Of a DNA stretch of 61,366 nucleotides, positions 8,188 to 16,710 are shown in pieces. The DNA is taken from positions 1 to 61,366 of the forward strand of contig JANNGR010000450.1 of the NCBI GenBank assembly GCA_031403955.1, in the 5' to 3' direction. How positions within the stretch are numbered: the first letter of the stretch is position 1; each line of letters opens with the position of its first letter. This DNA comes from CAISIP01 sp031403955 (GTDB lineage: Bacteria; Pseudomonadota; Gammaproteobacteria; Burkholderiales; Burkholderiaceae_C). Both the position numbers and the translations under genes were made by a program. The notes under the pieces were generated by a model. The model was given only the letters and a program-made list of their open reading frames with translations, ran no database searches and had not been told where the DNA came from.

Positions 8188-9348
8188 TCAGGTCACGCGA
8201 TCCAGGCACCAGGACATCAGCATGAGCAGCAACAGCGCCACGACCAGCGCCGGCATGATCGCTCCCAGGCCCACATGCGCGCCCAGCAGACCCAGGGCGG
8301 CTGGCCCGAGGGCCGCTCCCAGATACGCAAACGCGACCTGCCTTCCTACCACTTTGCGAGCGGTGATGGCATCGAATCGCCGCGTGGTTTCGTGCATCAG
8401 GGATGGATAGATCGGCGCGCCGCCTAGCCCGAGCAGTACCAGAGCCGCCAGCGAAACCGGGTCTGGCAATCCGTCAACTGCAAACAGCAAGGCGCCCGCC
8501 AGCGCCGTGCCCTGCCCGATTCGAACCAGCCGGCGGTTGCCGAGTCGGGTGGTGATGAAGCCAACGGCAAATCGGCCGGCCATGATGGCGCCGAAGAAGC
8601 ATGAAACCCACAACGCGGCAGTCGGTGCGTCAAAGCGGCGCTCGTCGACCAGTATGCTGGCGGTCCACAAACCGGTGCCGACTTCGATCGTCGCGTAGAC
8701 CAGAAACTGGCAGGCAGCCAGCCAGGGTGCCCACGCAACCAGCGCTTTGGGCCGGCTGTGGTTGCGGTTCTGGTCTGCCCCCGAACGAGGCGTGGAATGC
8801 TCGCGTTGCCAGAGCCGCAAGGTCAACAGGAATAACAACGCCAGGACGAGTTGGATCAAGGCGATGGTTTTGTATCCCCCCTGCCAGCCGCTTGCGCCCG
8901 CCAGAGCCGCGCCCATGATGAACGGGCCAATGCTGGCGCCAATGCCCCAGCAACCGTGTAGCCAGTTCATGTGGCGCGATGTGTAGTGTTCGGCCACAAA
9001 ATGGTTCAGCCCGGCGTCGACCGAACCCGCCCCCAATCCAAGTGGCACCGCCAACAGCAGGATCCACGCAAACGAGGGCACCAGCGCGAAGCCAAGCAAC
9101 GCGAACCCGGTCAGGAAACCGCTCAGCATCACCACCGGCCCGATGCCAAAGCGCTTCAGCACCGCGCCGCTGGCAAAACTCGACAACGCCGAACAAGCCG
9201 TCAGGATCAACGTGACCAGCCCTACGGCCTCCAGCGGTTGCACCAGCATGACCCGCATCGACGGCCAGGCGACGCCCAGCACGCTGTCGGGCAGCCCCAG
9301 ACTGATGAAGGCCAGGTAAATTACCGCCAGCAGCGTGACATGGGTCAT
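8188..9348 (-). CDS. MFS transporter (sugar/fucose-permease-like)
   Basis: A 386-residue integral membrane protein with about 12 hydrophobic segments and MFS-type charged loops (VLKRFGIGP, TTRLGNRRLVRIG). It is probably a proton-coupled importer or exporter in the cytoplasmic membrane. The N-terminus (LGLPDSVLGVAWPSM) resembles fucose/galactose-permease-like MFS members, but the substrate is unassigned. The start is set at ATG 9348 (MTHVTLL), with AGGG upstream; an in-frame TTG at 9378 is a weaker option. It is transcribed away from the DUF2905 and MidA genes and could be the last gene of their unit. Confidence 0.8.
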   Translation of the reverse strand: MTHVTLLAVIYLAFISLGLPDSVLGVAWPSMRVMLVQPLEAVGLVTLILTACSALSSFASGAVLKRFGIGPVVMLSGFLTGFALLGFALVPSFAWILLLAVPLGLGAGSVDAGLNHFVAEHYTSRHMNWLHGCWGIGASIGPFIMGAALAGASGWQGGYKTIALIQLVLALLFLLTLRLWQREHSTPRSGADQNRNHSRPKALVAWAPWLAACQFLVYATIEVGTGLWTASILVDERRFDAPTAALWVSCFFGAIMAGRFAVGFITTRLGNRRLVRIGQGTALAGALLFAVDGLPDPVSLAALVLLGLGGAPIYPSLMHETTRRFDAITARKVVGRQVAFAYLGAALGPAALGLLGAHVGLGAIMPALVVALLLLMLMSWCLDRVT

Positions 9349-9396
9349 GCCGTGCGCCCTGGCGCAGCCGATAAGCAAATGTCGCGAATCACGCGG

Positions 9397-9591
9397 CTAG
9401 ATCAGTTTCGCCACCAGACTGGCCACAAAACTGAGCAATAACGTGGTCGTAACCGGTAGGAACCATTGGCGGCCAAACAGCGTGAAGCGGAAGTCTCCCG
9501 GCAGTTTTCCAAACCCGAGCTTGTTGAGCAAGGGCGAGAACCAGCTGATCAACAGCAGTGCGAGAAAGATGACGATTAGCCAGCGGATCAT
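9397..9591 (-). CDS. DUF2905 family small membrane protein
   Basis: A 64-residue protein with two hydrophobic helices (about residues 3-20 and 47-64) separated by the family signature GFGKLPGDFRF and the PVTTTLLLSFVASL run. Function is unknown; DUF2905 proteins are small bacterial inner-membrane proteins. It starts 3 bases after the stop of midA and so is probably co-transcribed and coupled with it. A longer ORF in another frame across the same bases has no family features. Confidence 0.82.
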   Translation of the reverse strand: MIRWLIVIFLALLLISWFSPLLNKLGFGKLPGDFRFTLFGRQWFLPVTTTLLLSFVASLVAKLI

Positions 9592-9594
9592 GGT

Positions 9595-10704
9595 TCAAAG
9601 CCGGTGCGCGCGGTCACCCTGCGAGAAGCCTATGGCCTCCCACGGCACGCCCTTGAAAAAGCCGATCACCTTGAACAACTCGCCCATTTCATGCTCCATG
9701 ATCAGCTTTTGTACCATGCTCCGATCCCGCGCCGTGGCATGCTCCAGCAACTCCAGCAGGCCACAATTCAGCAGGAAACGCGCCTGCGTGGTGTAGCCCA
9801 GCAACCCGAATGCCCCCGCCTCCAGCGCCGCCAGCGCCAGGGCGGTGAAATTGACATGTGCGGTGATGTCTTTGTGCCCCACATCAACCAGCGGGTTGGC
9901 GTCCATGCGGTGCGCGCGGTGGCACATCAGCGTGCCCAGGTCGCGTTGCGCATGGTAGTACTCGCGTTCGGGAAACCCATAGTCGATAAAGAAGGCGGCG
10001 CCCTGCACCAGACGTTCCGCCAGGGTGCGCATAAAGCCTTCGGCTTGTGGATGAATCTCGGTCAGGTAGTCGTGACCACCGGGCACCTCCAGCGGCGGGC
10101 GCAAAGTGGTGGGGCGGTCTTGCCACTTTAGCCCGCCGCCTGGTTCGACGGCTACACCGCGCTCGCGCCAGTCACCGTCTTTGCGCGCCAGCAGCTTGAC
10201 CGGCATCGCGTCGAGCACCTCATTGCCAACCACGACGCCGCGCATCTGCGCCGGCAAGGCGCCGACCCATCGCACCCGGCTGCCGTAGGTATTGAGTCTT
10301 TCGCGTTGGCGTCGTTGCAGGGAACCGGACAAATCGACGATGTGGTAGCAATCAACCTGGTCTCCCAGGGCTTGCAACAGTTGGGCGGCCAGTGCGCCGG
10401 AGCCGGCGCCGAATTCCCACACTTCGCGAGTCTGGGTGACGCGCAGGGCCTGCGCCACCTGCAGCGCCAGCGTGCGACCGAAAAACGGCGTCATCTCCGG
10501 GGCCGTCACGAAGTCACTGTCCGCGCCGGTGCCGGTTGAGGGCAGGACGCCAAACTTGACACTATCGCGGGCGTAATAACCCAAACCAGGGGCGTAGAGC
10601 GCAAGCTCCATGAAGCGGTCGAAACCAATCCAGCCGCCGTTGTCCGCGGTGACTTGCGCCACATAGGATTCGAGGCCGGCCGCTAAACTCGGGTGTGTTG
10701 CCAT
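9595..10704 (-). CDS. SAM-dependent methyltransferase, MidA/NDUFAF7 family (COG1565)
   Basis: A 369-residue class I methyltransferase. The N-terminal signature GGWIGFDRFMELALYAPGLG and YYARDSVKFG, then DFVTAPEMTPFFG, are characteristic of the MidA/NDUFAF7 group, followed by the SAM site EFGAGSGALA. The eukaryotic relative methylates an arginine of a complex I subunit, and the bacterial substrate is not settled. The start is set at ATG 10704; the 24-residue upstream extension would overlap the divergent SDR gene. Only 22 bases separate the two divergent starts, so their promoters must overlap coding sequence or each other. Confidence 0.88.
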   Translation of the reverse strand: MATHPSLAAGLESYVAQVTADNGGWIGFDRFMELALYAPGLGYYARDSVKFGVLPSTGTGADSDFVTAPEMTPFFGRTLALQVAQALRVTQTREVWEFGAGSGALAAQLLQALGDQVDCYHIVDLSGSLQRRQRERLNTYGSRVRWVGALPAQMRGVVVGNEVLDAMPVKLLARKDGDWRERGVAVEPGGGLKWQDRPTTLRPPLEVPGGHDYLTEIHPQAEGFMRTLAERLVQGAAFFIDYGFPEREYYHAQRDLGTLMCHRAHRMDANPLVDVGHKDITAHVNFTALALAALEAGAFGLLGYTTQARFLLNCGLLELLEHATARDRSMVQKLIMEHEMGELFKVIGFFKGVPWEAIGFSQGDRAHRL

Positions 10705-10726
10705 CACAGGTCTGGATTGTCCCCGA

Positions 10727-11542
10727 ATGTCTGCCCCAGTCGTCACCCGCACCGTGCTCGTCACGGGTTCCGCCAAACGGCTGGGCCGCGAGATTGCGCT
10801 GGCGTTGGCGCGAGACGGCTGGCAGGTGGCGGTGCATTACCGCGACTCGCTTGAAGACGCCAAGCGGACCAGCGCCGATTGTGGCCGGCTGTCGGGCAAC
10901 AGCGCCGCCTTCAGGGCCAACCTGGCCAACGAAACGGCGGTCCGCAACCTGTTGCCACGCGTGGTAGCCCATTTCGGGCGGCTGGACGCGTTGGTCAACA
11001 GCGCCTCGACCTTCGAACACGACACGGCTGCGACGTTTGGTTTTGCGACCTTGGAAAAACACATGCGCAGCAATACCGGCGCCGCCATCCTGCTGGCGCA
11101 GGCGCTGTACAGCCACATCCATGCGCGCCGCGCCGGCACGACCGCAAGCCCGTCCGGCGACGCGCCTGGCGGCGACGCCGCGTCGGGAGTCGTGGTCAAC
11201 TTGCTGGACCAGAAACTGTGGAACCAGAACCCGGATTTTTTCAGTTACACCCTGTCCAAAGCCGCGCTGGAGGCCGCCGGCACGATGCTGGCGCTGGCGT
11301 TGGCGCCGCATGTGCGGGTGGTCGGGGTGGCGCCCGGCCTGACCCTGACCAGCCCGCTGCTGACCCAGGAGCAATTCAGGGAGCGCCACAAGATGGCCCT
11401 GCTGGACCGATCTTCCACAGCCGAAGATGTCGCCTCGACGGTTCGGTTCGCGCTGGAAAACCAGTCCATCACCGGCACTACGTTGCTGGTTGATGGCGGC
11501 CAGCATCTGCTGCGCTTTGAACGCGATTTTTCCCACATGTAA
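10727..11542 (+). CDS. SDR family oxidoreductase, pteridine reductase/FolM-like
   Basis: A 271-residue short-chain dehydrogenase with NADP-binding TGSAKRLGREIA and active-site YTLSK. The usual catalytic Ser is replaced by Asp in VVNLLDQ, as in Leishmania PTR1 and bacterial FolM, which reduce dihydropterins or dihydrofolate. A Gly/Ala-rich insertion (about residues 128-147, TTASPSGDAPGGDAAS) precedes that strand. The gene lies 37 bases before folB on the same strand, which supports a pterin role. The product could be a tetrahydropterin cofactor or tetrahydrofolate. The start is ATG at 10727. Confidence 0.83.
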   Translation: MSAPVVTRTVLVTGSAKRLGREIALALARDGWQVAVHYRDSLEDAKRTSADCGRLSGNSAAFRANLANETAVRNLLPRVVAHFGRLDALVNSASTFEHDTAATFGFATLEKHMRSNTGAAILLAQALYSHIHARRAGTTASPSGDAPGGDAASGVVVNLLDQKLWNQNPDFFSYTLSKAALEAAGTMLALALAPHVRVVGVAPGLTLTSPLLTQEQFRERHKMALLDRSSTAEDVASTVRFALENQSITGTTLLVDGGQHLLRFERDFSHM

Positions 11543-11579
11543 CGCCTGGCCAATGCCAGCCGATCGGACCCAGCCAGCC

Positions 11580-11951
11580 ATGATTAACCCGCGCGGCACC
11601 CAGATTCTTACCTTGACCGGTTTGCGATTCGCCGCCAGCCTGGGTATTCTCGACGTCGAAAAAAGCGGTCCGCAACCGATACAAGTCGACGCCGAACTGA
11701 ACCTCGGCACCCAGGCCCTGCATCCGGTGGATGATGAGATCAACCATGTGCTGGATTACCGCAAGATCCGCCAGATCATCTTCGACGAATGCACGGCGGA
11801 ACACGTCAACCTGCTGGAGACGCTGATTGGCAAACTGGCGCGGCGCCTGATGCAATTGCCCGGTGTGGTGGGCGTGCGGGTGAAGATCGCGAAGTTGGAG
11901 ATTTTCGACGACTGCGAAGTCGCTATTCGCGTGGAAACAGGGCAGTGGTGA
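11580..11951 (+). CDS. folB: Dihydroneopterin aldolase
   Basis: A 123-residue FolB-family protein of the folate pathway, converting 7,8-dihydroneopterin to 6-hydroxymethyl-dihydropterin and glycolaldehyde. Family features are GLRFAASLGILDVEK with the active-site Glu region, NHVLDYRKIRQII and HVNLLETLIGKLA. ATG 11580 is chosen because the longer frame extends into the SDR gene. The stop overlaps the ttcA start by one base (TGATG), so translation is coupled. Confidence 0.92.
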   Translation: MINPRGTQILTLTGLRFAASLGILDVEKSGPQPIQVDAELNLGTQALHPVDDEINHVLDYRKIRQIIFDECTAEHVNLLETLIGKLARRLMQLPGVVGVRVKIAKLEIFDDCEVAIRVETGQW

Positions 11952-12835
11952 TGGACATTGCGCGCACGGAACGTGAAGCCCACAAGCTGGAAAAGCGGCT
12001 GTGCCGCCAGGTCGGACAGGCCATCGCCGAGTTCAACATGATCGAAGACGGCGACAAGGTGATGGTCTGTGTGAGCGGCGGCAAGGACAGTTATGCCATG
12101 CTCGACATCCTGCTCAAACTACGCGCGCGCGCGCCGGTGCGTTTCGACCTGATCGCCGTCAATCTGGACCAGAAACAACCCGGTTTTCCGGCGCAGGTAT
12201 TGCCGGCCTACCTGACGCAACTCGGCGTGCCGTTTCATATTGAAAACCAGGACACCTACGGCGTCGTGAAACGCGTGATTCCCGAGGGCAAGACGATGTG
12301 CGGCCTGTGCAGCCGACTGCGCCGGGGCATCCTGTACCGCGTCGCCGGCGAACTTGGCGCGACCAAGATCGCGCTGGGCCACCACCGCGACGACATGCTG
12401 CAAACTTTTTTTCTCAACCTGTTTTTCGGCGGCAAGCTAAAAGGCATGCCACCGAAACTGGTCAGCGATGACGGCCGCCACATCGTGATCCGTCCGATGG
12501 CACATGTGGCGGAAAAAGACCTGCTGCGCTGGGCCGCGCAGCGCCAGTTCCCGGTTATTCCGTGTACGTTATGCGGCAGCCAGACCAACCTGCAGCGCAA
12601 ACAGGTCGGACAGATGTTGCGCGACTGGGAAAAAAGCCATCCTGGGCGCATTGAGAGCATGTTCACCGCGCTACAGAATGTCGTGCCATCACACCTGATG
12701 GACGGAACGCGCTACGACTTCAAGGGTCTAAAAAAGACGGGCCTGGCAAGCCGGGACGGCGACAAGGCATTTGACGCCGACGATTGCACCGTTGCCAACC
12801 CGGCGGCGCTTCAGGTGGTCAGGTTCGACACTTGA
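11951..12835 (+). CDS. ttcA: tRNA 2-thiocytidine(32) synthetase TtcA
   Basis: A 294-residue ATP- and iron-sulfur-dependent enzyme that thiolates cytidine 32 of certain tRNAs. It shows the PP-loop SGGKDS (42-47) and two cysteine pairs, CGLC (117-120) and CTLC (205-208), that hold the 4Fe-4S cluster. The motif GHHRDDMLQTFFLNLF is typical of TtcA. The ATG at 11951 overlaps the folB stop by one base. The last 25 residues form a variable tail. A 32-base gap follows before a lipoprotein gene on the same strand. Confidence 0.95.
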   Translation: MDIARTEREAHKLEKRLCRQVGQAIAEFNMIEDGDKVMVCVSGGKDSYAMLDILLKLRARAPVRFDLIAVNLDQKQPGFPAQVLPAYLTQLGVPFHIENQDTYGVVKRVIPEGKTMCGLCSRLRRGILYRVAGELGATKIALGHHRDDMLQTFFLNLFFGGKLKGMPPKLVSDDGRHIVIRPMAHVAEKDLLRWAAQRQFPVIPCTLCGSQTNLQRKQVGQMLRDWEKSHPGRIESMFTALQNVVPSHLMDGTRYDFKGLKKTGLASRDGDKAFDADDCTVANPAALQVVRFDT

Positions 12836-12867
12836 GTTGGGTGGCCCGGACTTCTTGGGAGATGCGA

Positions 12868-13470
12868 ATGAAAACCACGGCTGCGGGCATTCTTTCGGTG
12901 GTTCTGTTGCTCGGCGGATGCTCCGGCATGCGCATCGTGGATTCTGACGTCAGCGCTTTTGCTTCAGGCGCAACCCCGGCCGTGTCGGTGCCGGCCAGCT
13001 TCCGGTTCGAGCGCTTGCCGTCGCAGCAAGCCCAGGGGCCACAACGCTCTGAACTCGAAGCATTGGCCGAGGCGGAACTGGCCAAAGTCGGCGTCCAGCG
13101 CAACGATGCCGCGCCGCAATACAGCGTTCAATTCGACCTGCGCATATTCCGCGACCCGCAGGCGCCCTGGGATGACCCGCGTTATGTGGGAGGTTATGTA
13201 AGACCTTTCCCGGTGCTAACCCGTTACGGCTTGGTGATGCACCATTCCGCGTTATCGCTGCAATTTGACTATCCGTATTACCGGCGTGAGCTCAATCTGT
13301 TGCTGCGCAGGCTGGCGGACGGCCAGGTCGTGTTTGAGTCACGCGCCAAACATGACGGCCGTTGGCCGGACGACGAAGTGGTCCTTCCGGCTATGTTCCA
13401 AGCTGCACTACAAGGTTTTCCCAACCCGCCGAAAGGCTGGCGGCGCATCGTGATCGAGGTTCCGCGCTGA
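12868..13470 (+). CDS. DUF4136-like lipoprotein
   Basis: A 200-residue predicted lipoprotein. The hydrophobic signal sequence ends in lipobox LLGGC, so Cys18 would be lipidated. The body contains AEAELAKVGVQRNDAAPQY and ends in a basic tail. The pattern of a repeated-strand domain with a short lipidated N-terminus resembles DUF4136 proteins, whose function is unknown. ATG 12868 is chosen because it places the signal peptide at the N-terminus. Retention in the inner or outer membrane cannot be decided with confidence. Confidence 0.7.
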   Translation: MKTTAAGILSVVLLLGGCSGMRIVDSDVSAFASGATPAVSVPASFRFERLPSQQAQGPQRSELEALAEAELAKVGVQRNDAAPQYSVQFDLRIFRDPQAPWDDPRYVGGYVRPFPVLTRYGLVMHHSALSLQFDYPYYRRELNLLLRRLADGQVVFESRAKHDGRWPDDEVVLPAMFQAALQGFPNPPKGWRRIVIEVPR

Positions 13471-13510
13471 CGCGTTTGGCGTCGGAGCGGCCCGGCCGCG
13501 CGCACTTTGA

Positions 13511-13529
13511 CTAGGTTTGCCTAACCTAG
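13511..13529. promoter_or_regulatory. Short palindrome just upstream of the histidine phosphatase gene
   Basis: CTAGGTT (13511-13517) and AACCTAG (13523-13529) form a perfect 7-bp inverted repeat around a 5-base centre, ending 9 bases before the ATG at 13539. TTGACT (13507-13512) and TAGAAT (13527-13532) resemble -35 and -10 boxes but are only 14 bases apart. It may be an operator or chance. Confidence 0.25.
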
Positions 13530-13538
13530 AATCAGGTC

Positions 13539-14180
13539 ATGCAAGCGACCCGCATCATTGCAGTACGCCACGGAGAAACGGCCTGGAACGTCGACACGCG
13601 TATTCAGGGGCAACTCGACATACCCCTGAACGAAAAGGGCCGCTGGCAGGCGCAAAGGCTGGCACGCACACTGGCTGCTCGTGAACCGATGGCCGCCTTA
13701 TATTGCAGCGACTTGTTGCGCGCCTGGGATACGGCTCAGTCGATCTCCGACACCACCGGTCTGGCGGCAGTGACCGATCCGGGCTTGCGGGAGCGCAGTT
13801 TTGGCAACTTTGAAGGCAAGACTTTTGCCGAGTTGGAGGCCCGATGGCCGGCTGACACGGCGCGCTGGCGCCAGCGTGACCCGCAATGGGCACCTCCGGA
13901 TGGAGAGTCCCTGATGGAGCTGCGCGAGCGGGTGGTAACCACCACACACCGGCTGGCCGCGCGGCACCTGGGACAACAGATTGTGCTGGTCGCCCACGGC
14001 GGCATCTTGGACACCTTGTACCGAGCCGCTACCGGACTCGATGTCCGCGCTCCAAGAACCTGGACGCTGGGCAACGCCAGCATCAACCGCCTGTTGTGGA
14101 CGCCCCAGGGTCTGACCTTGGTGGGCTGGTCTGACAGCGCCCATCTGGAAGACGAGTGGCAAGACGAAGCGACGGCGTGA
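13539..14180 (+). CDS. Histidine phosphatase family protein (phosphoglycerate mutase/GpmB-like)
   Basis: A 213-residue member of the histidine phosphatase superfamily. The phospho-accepting motif RHGETAWN lies at residues 10-17, followed by LNEKGRWQAQRLA, the second conserved arginine region RERSFGNFEGK, and the distal VAHGGILDTL with the second catalytic His. Such proteins include cofactor-dependent phosphoglycerate mutase-like enzymes and broad phosphatases, and the substrate is unresolved. A palindrome lies just upstream. The AGMO-YhhN fusion gene begins 13 bases after its stop, so the two are probably co-transcribed. Confidence 0.85.
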   Translation: MQATRIIAVRHGETAWNVDTRIQGQLDIPLNEKGRWQAQRLARTLAAREPMAALYCSDLLRAWDTAQSISDTTGLAAVTDPGLRERSFGNFEGKTFAELEARWPADTARWRQRDPQWAPPDGESLMELRERVVTTTHRLAARHLGQQIVLVAHGGILDTLYRAATGLDVRAPRTWTLGNASINRLLWTPQGLTLVGWSDSAHLEDEWQDEATA

Positions 14181-14192
14181 GTCCATGGCAAT

Positions 14193-15938
14193 ATGACGCC
14201 GAGCCAGATAATCGTTCTTGCGACGCCGGTTTTTCTGCTGATGATAGTGGGCGAATTCGCGCTGAGCATGGCGCGCGGCAGGAACGCCTACCGCCTAAAT
14301 GATGCGATAAACAGCATGAGCCTGGGCATGTTGAGCCAGCTCAGCGGCCTGTTCACCACGCTGTTTTCGATCGGCATTTACAGCGCTGTCAACGATTCCC
14401 TGGCACTCTGGCCAGACCTTGCCTTCTGGAGCACCTGGTACGGCGTTTTGCTGGCCTTGGTGTTTTACGATTTCTGCTACTACTGGTTGCATCGGGCCGG
14501 CCACGAGGTCGCCGTGTTTTGGGCCGCCCATGTGGTGCACCACCAAAGCCAGGCCTACAACCTTTCCACCGCGCTACGCCAGACCAGCAGTGGCACCCTT
14601 CTAGGCTGGGTGTTTTACCTGCCAATGGCGGTGGCCGGTGTTCCGCCCTTGGTATTTGGCATCGTGGCACTGGTCGACCTGCTGTACCAGTTCTGGGTAC
14701 ACACCGAGCTGGTGGGCAAACTCGGCTGGTTCGACCGCGTGTTTTGCGCACCAAGCAACCACCGCGTGCATCACGCCGTCAACGATAGCTACCTGGACAA
14801 GAATTACGGCGGCATCCTGATCATCTGGGACCGGCTGTTTGGCAGCTACCGCGAGGAGCAGGAACCGTGTGTTTACGGAACCCGTAGCGCGCTGCGCAGT
14901 TGGGATCCGTTGTGGGCGAATACCGAAGTCTATTGGTCGCTATTGAAAGATAGCTGGCATACCCGGCGTTGGGCTGACAAATTGCGGGTCTGGTTCAAAC
15001 CACCGGGCTGGCGAGCAGCCGACCTGGCCCAAGCCTGGCCCAAAACCGAGTTTGACTTAAGGCAGGTCACGACCTTCAACCCCCCGCTGGGCCGCGCAAG
15101 CATGTGGTTTGCGGGCGTCCAGTTCGTATTGCTGCTGGCCGGATTTTCGGTCGTGTTGTGGTTTGCCGGTGGCTGGAGCGCGTCAAAAACCGCAACCTGC
15201 GCCACCACGCTGGTACTCTGCTACTGGGCTCTGGGCGCCGTGCTGCAGACCCGCTTGTCGATCATGGCCGCCCTGCTGGTACAGTCGGCCGCGCTCGCAA
15301 CGGCTACCAGCGCCCTGGGCCTGCTGGAGCCGCACCAGCTATTCAAACCGCTGACGATGGTGCTTGCGGTGGTTCTCGTCCTACAGCGCGCCGGCCCCGG
15401 CGGGCTACAGATAGGGCGTGAATGGCTGCTGGTTGGCGCCCTGCTGGCGTCATTGGCCGGCGATGTATTCCTGATGTTGCCGGCCAACTGGTTCATCGCC
15501 GGACTGGCCTCGTTCCTGGTGGCGCATCTGTTCTACATCACGCTGTTTCGCGTCGGGCTGGGCTGGTTCGCGAGCCGCCGCGCGCTGCTGGCAACGCTGG
15601 CGGTGGGCGGCGCGATGTTCGTTTTCCTGTGGAGCGGCCTAGGCGACAACCGGCTGAAACTGGCGGTCGCGGCCTATGTAACGGTGATCGCGCTGATGGC
15701 CGCGCAGGCCATCGGCCGCGCGACCGTATTGCGCGATACCGGGTCCAAGGCGGTGGCGCTGGGTGCGTGTATTTTCATGCTCAGCGATAGCTTGATTGCC
15801 GTCGACCGGTTTGTCGCGCCGATACCGCTGGCCGGGTTGTGGATCCTGTCAACCTACTACACGGCCCAGATATTGATCGTGCTGCACGCGCATTCTGAAG
15901 GTTGTCTCAGCGCGACCCGGCAACCTCGGCCGGAATAA
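14193..15938 (+). CDS. Membrane fusion protein: alkylglycerol-monooxygenase-like hydroxylase plus YhhN lysoplasmalogenase
   Basis: A 581-residue multi-span protein with two catalytic modules. Residues 1-350 belong to the fatty-acid-hydroxylase superfamily and have its full histidine set: H100/H104 (HRAGHE), H113/H116/H117 (HVVHH), H170 (WVHTE) and H190/H193/H194 (NHRVHH). The stretches YNLSTALRQ and DKNYGGILIIWDRLFG look closer to animal alkylglycerol monooxygenase (AGMO) than to sterol desaturases. Residues 380-565 read as a YhhN/TMEM86 lysoplasmalogenase, with KPLTM, SLAGDVFLML (D424), VAHLFYI, SDSLIA (D532) and YYTAQ. AGMO cleaves alkyl ethers and YhhN cleaves vinyl ethers of lysolipids, so an ether-lipid catabolic role is inferred. 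AGMO needs tetrahydropterin, and a pteridine-reductase-like gene lies 2.7 kb upstream. Its 3' end overlaps a convergent ABC gene. Confidence 0.82.
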   Translation: MTPSQIIVLATPVFLLMIVGEFALSMARGRNAYRLNDAINSMSLGMLSQLSGLFTTLFSIGIYSAVNDSLALWPDLAFWSTWYGVLLALVFYDFCYYWLHRAGHEVAVFWAAHVVHHQSQAYNLSTALRQTSSGTLLGWVFYLPMAVAGVPPLVFGIVALVDLLYQFWVHTELVGKLGWFDRVFCAPSNHRVHHAVNDSYLDKNYGGILIIWDRLFGSYREEQEPCVYGTRSALRSWDPLWANTEVYWSLLKDSWHTRRWADKLRVWFKPPGWRAADLAQAWPKTEFDLRQVTTFNPPLGRASMWFAGVQFVLLLAGFSVVLWFAGGWSASKTATCATTLVLCYWALGAVLQTRLSIMAALLVQSAALATATSALGLLEPHQLFKPLTMVLAVVLVLQRAGPGGLQIGREWLLVGALLASLAGDVFLMLPANWFIAGLASFLVAHLFYITLFRVGLGWFASRRALLATLAVGGAMFVFLWSGLGDNRLKLAVAAYVTVIALMAAQAIGRATVLRDTGSKAVALGACIFMLSDSLIAVDRFVAPIPLAGLWILSTYYTAQILIVLHAHSEGCLSATRQPRPE

Positions 15939-16641
15939 CTTCATCCCTGGCGATCGCGCCGTCGACCAATTCGACCAGCCGGTCGCAACGCGCCGCCAGA
16001 CGCGGATCGTGTGTAACCACCACGAACGAGGTGCCACGTTCGGCATGCATACGCCGCAACTGAACAAAAACTTCATCCGAGGATGCGGTGTCGAGGTTGC
16101 CGGTCGGCTCATCGGCCAGCACCAGCGGCGGATCGAGCACCAGCGCGCGCGCGATCGCCACGCGTTGCTGCATGCCACCGGACAATTCGAACGGGCGTTT
16201 GTCCATCGCCTTGGCCAACCCGACGGCGGCCAGCAAATCGCGCGCATGTTCACGTTGCCGGGTACTGACCCGCCCCTCCCGTATCAGGCTGGGCATGGTT
16301 ACGTTTTCCAAAGCGGTAAAGGCGGGCAACAAATGGTGAAACTGGAACACAAAACCCAGCGTGCCGCGCCGGCGCATCGTCAGCGCGGCGTCGTCCAGCG
16401 CAGTTACCGGATCACCCTGGATCAGGTAGCTGCCGGAGGTCATGCGCTCCAGCAAACCGACGATGTTGAGCAAGGTGCTCTTGCCCGAACCGGACGGCCC
16501 CACCAGGGCCACGAACTCGCCCCGCGTGATGCGCAGAGACAGGCCATGCAACACCTGCGCCTCATTGGGCATGCCAATGTTGTAACTCTTGCGCACATCG
16601 GCCAGCTCAATCAAGGGCTGGCCAGATACGGCGGCGCTCAC
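15907..16641 (-). CDS. ABC transporter ATP-binding protein (LolD/MacB-type exporter)
   Basis: A roughly 244-residue ATPase with Walker A GPSGSGKST, signature LSGGMQQRVAIARAL, Walker B LVLADEPTGNLD and an H-loop at VVTHD. The signature and the DEPTGNLD box are typical of the LolD/FtsE/MacB group. It energises the adjacent FtsX-like permease. GTG at 16641 has AAGG upstream; GTG at 16665 would add 8 residues. The 3' end overlaps the convergent AGMO-YhhN gene by 32 bases. It is the last gene of an adaptor-permease-ATPase unit. Confidence 0.88.
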   Translation of the reverse strand: MSAAVSGQPLIELADVRKSYNIGMPNEAQVLHGLSLRITRGEFVALVGPSGSGKSTLLNIVGLLERMTSGSYLIQGDPVTALDDAALTMRRRGTLGFVFQFHHLLPAFTALENVTMPSLIREGRVSTRQREHARDLLAAVGLAKAMDKRPFELSGGMQQRVAIARALVLDPPLVLADEPTGNLDTASSDEVFVQLRRMHAERGTSFVVVTHDPRLAARCDRLVELVDGAIARDEVIPAEVAGSR

Positions 16642-16710
16642 TGGAGTACCTTCGTGCTGGCGCACTGCTGTGTTATTGGCCTTGGGAGCGGCCCGGCGGC
16701 GCTCATGACC

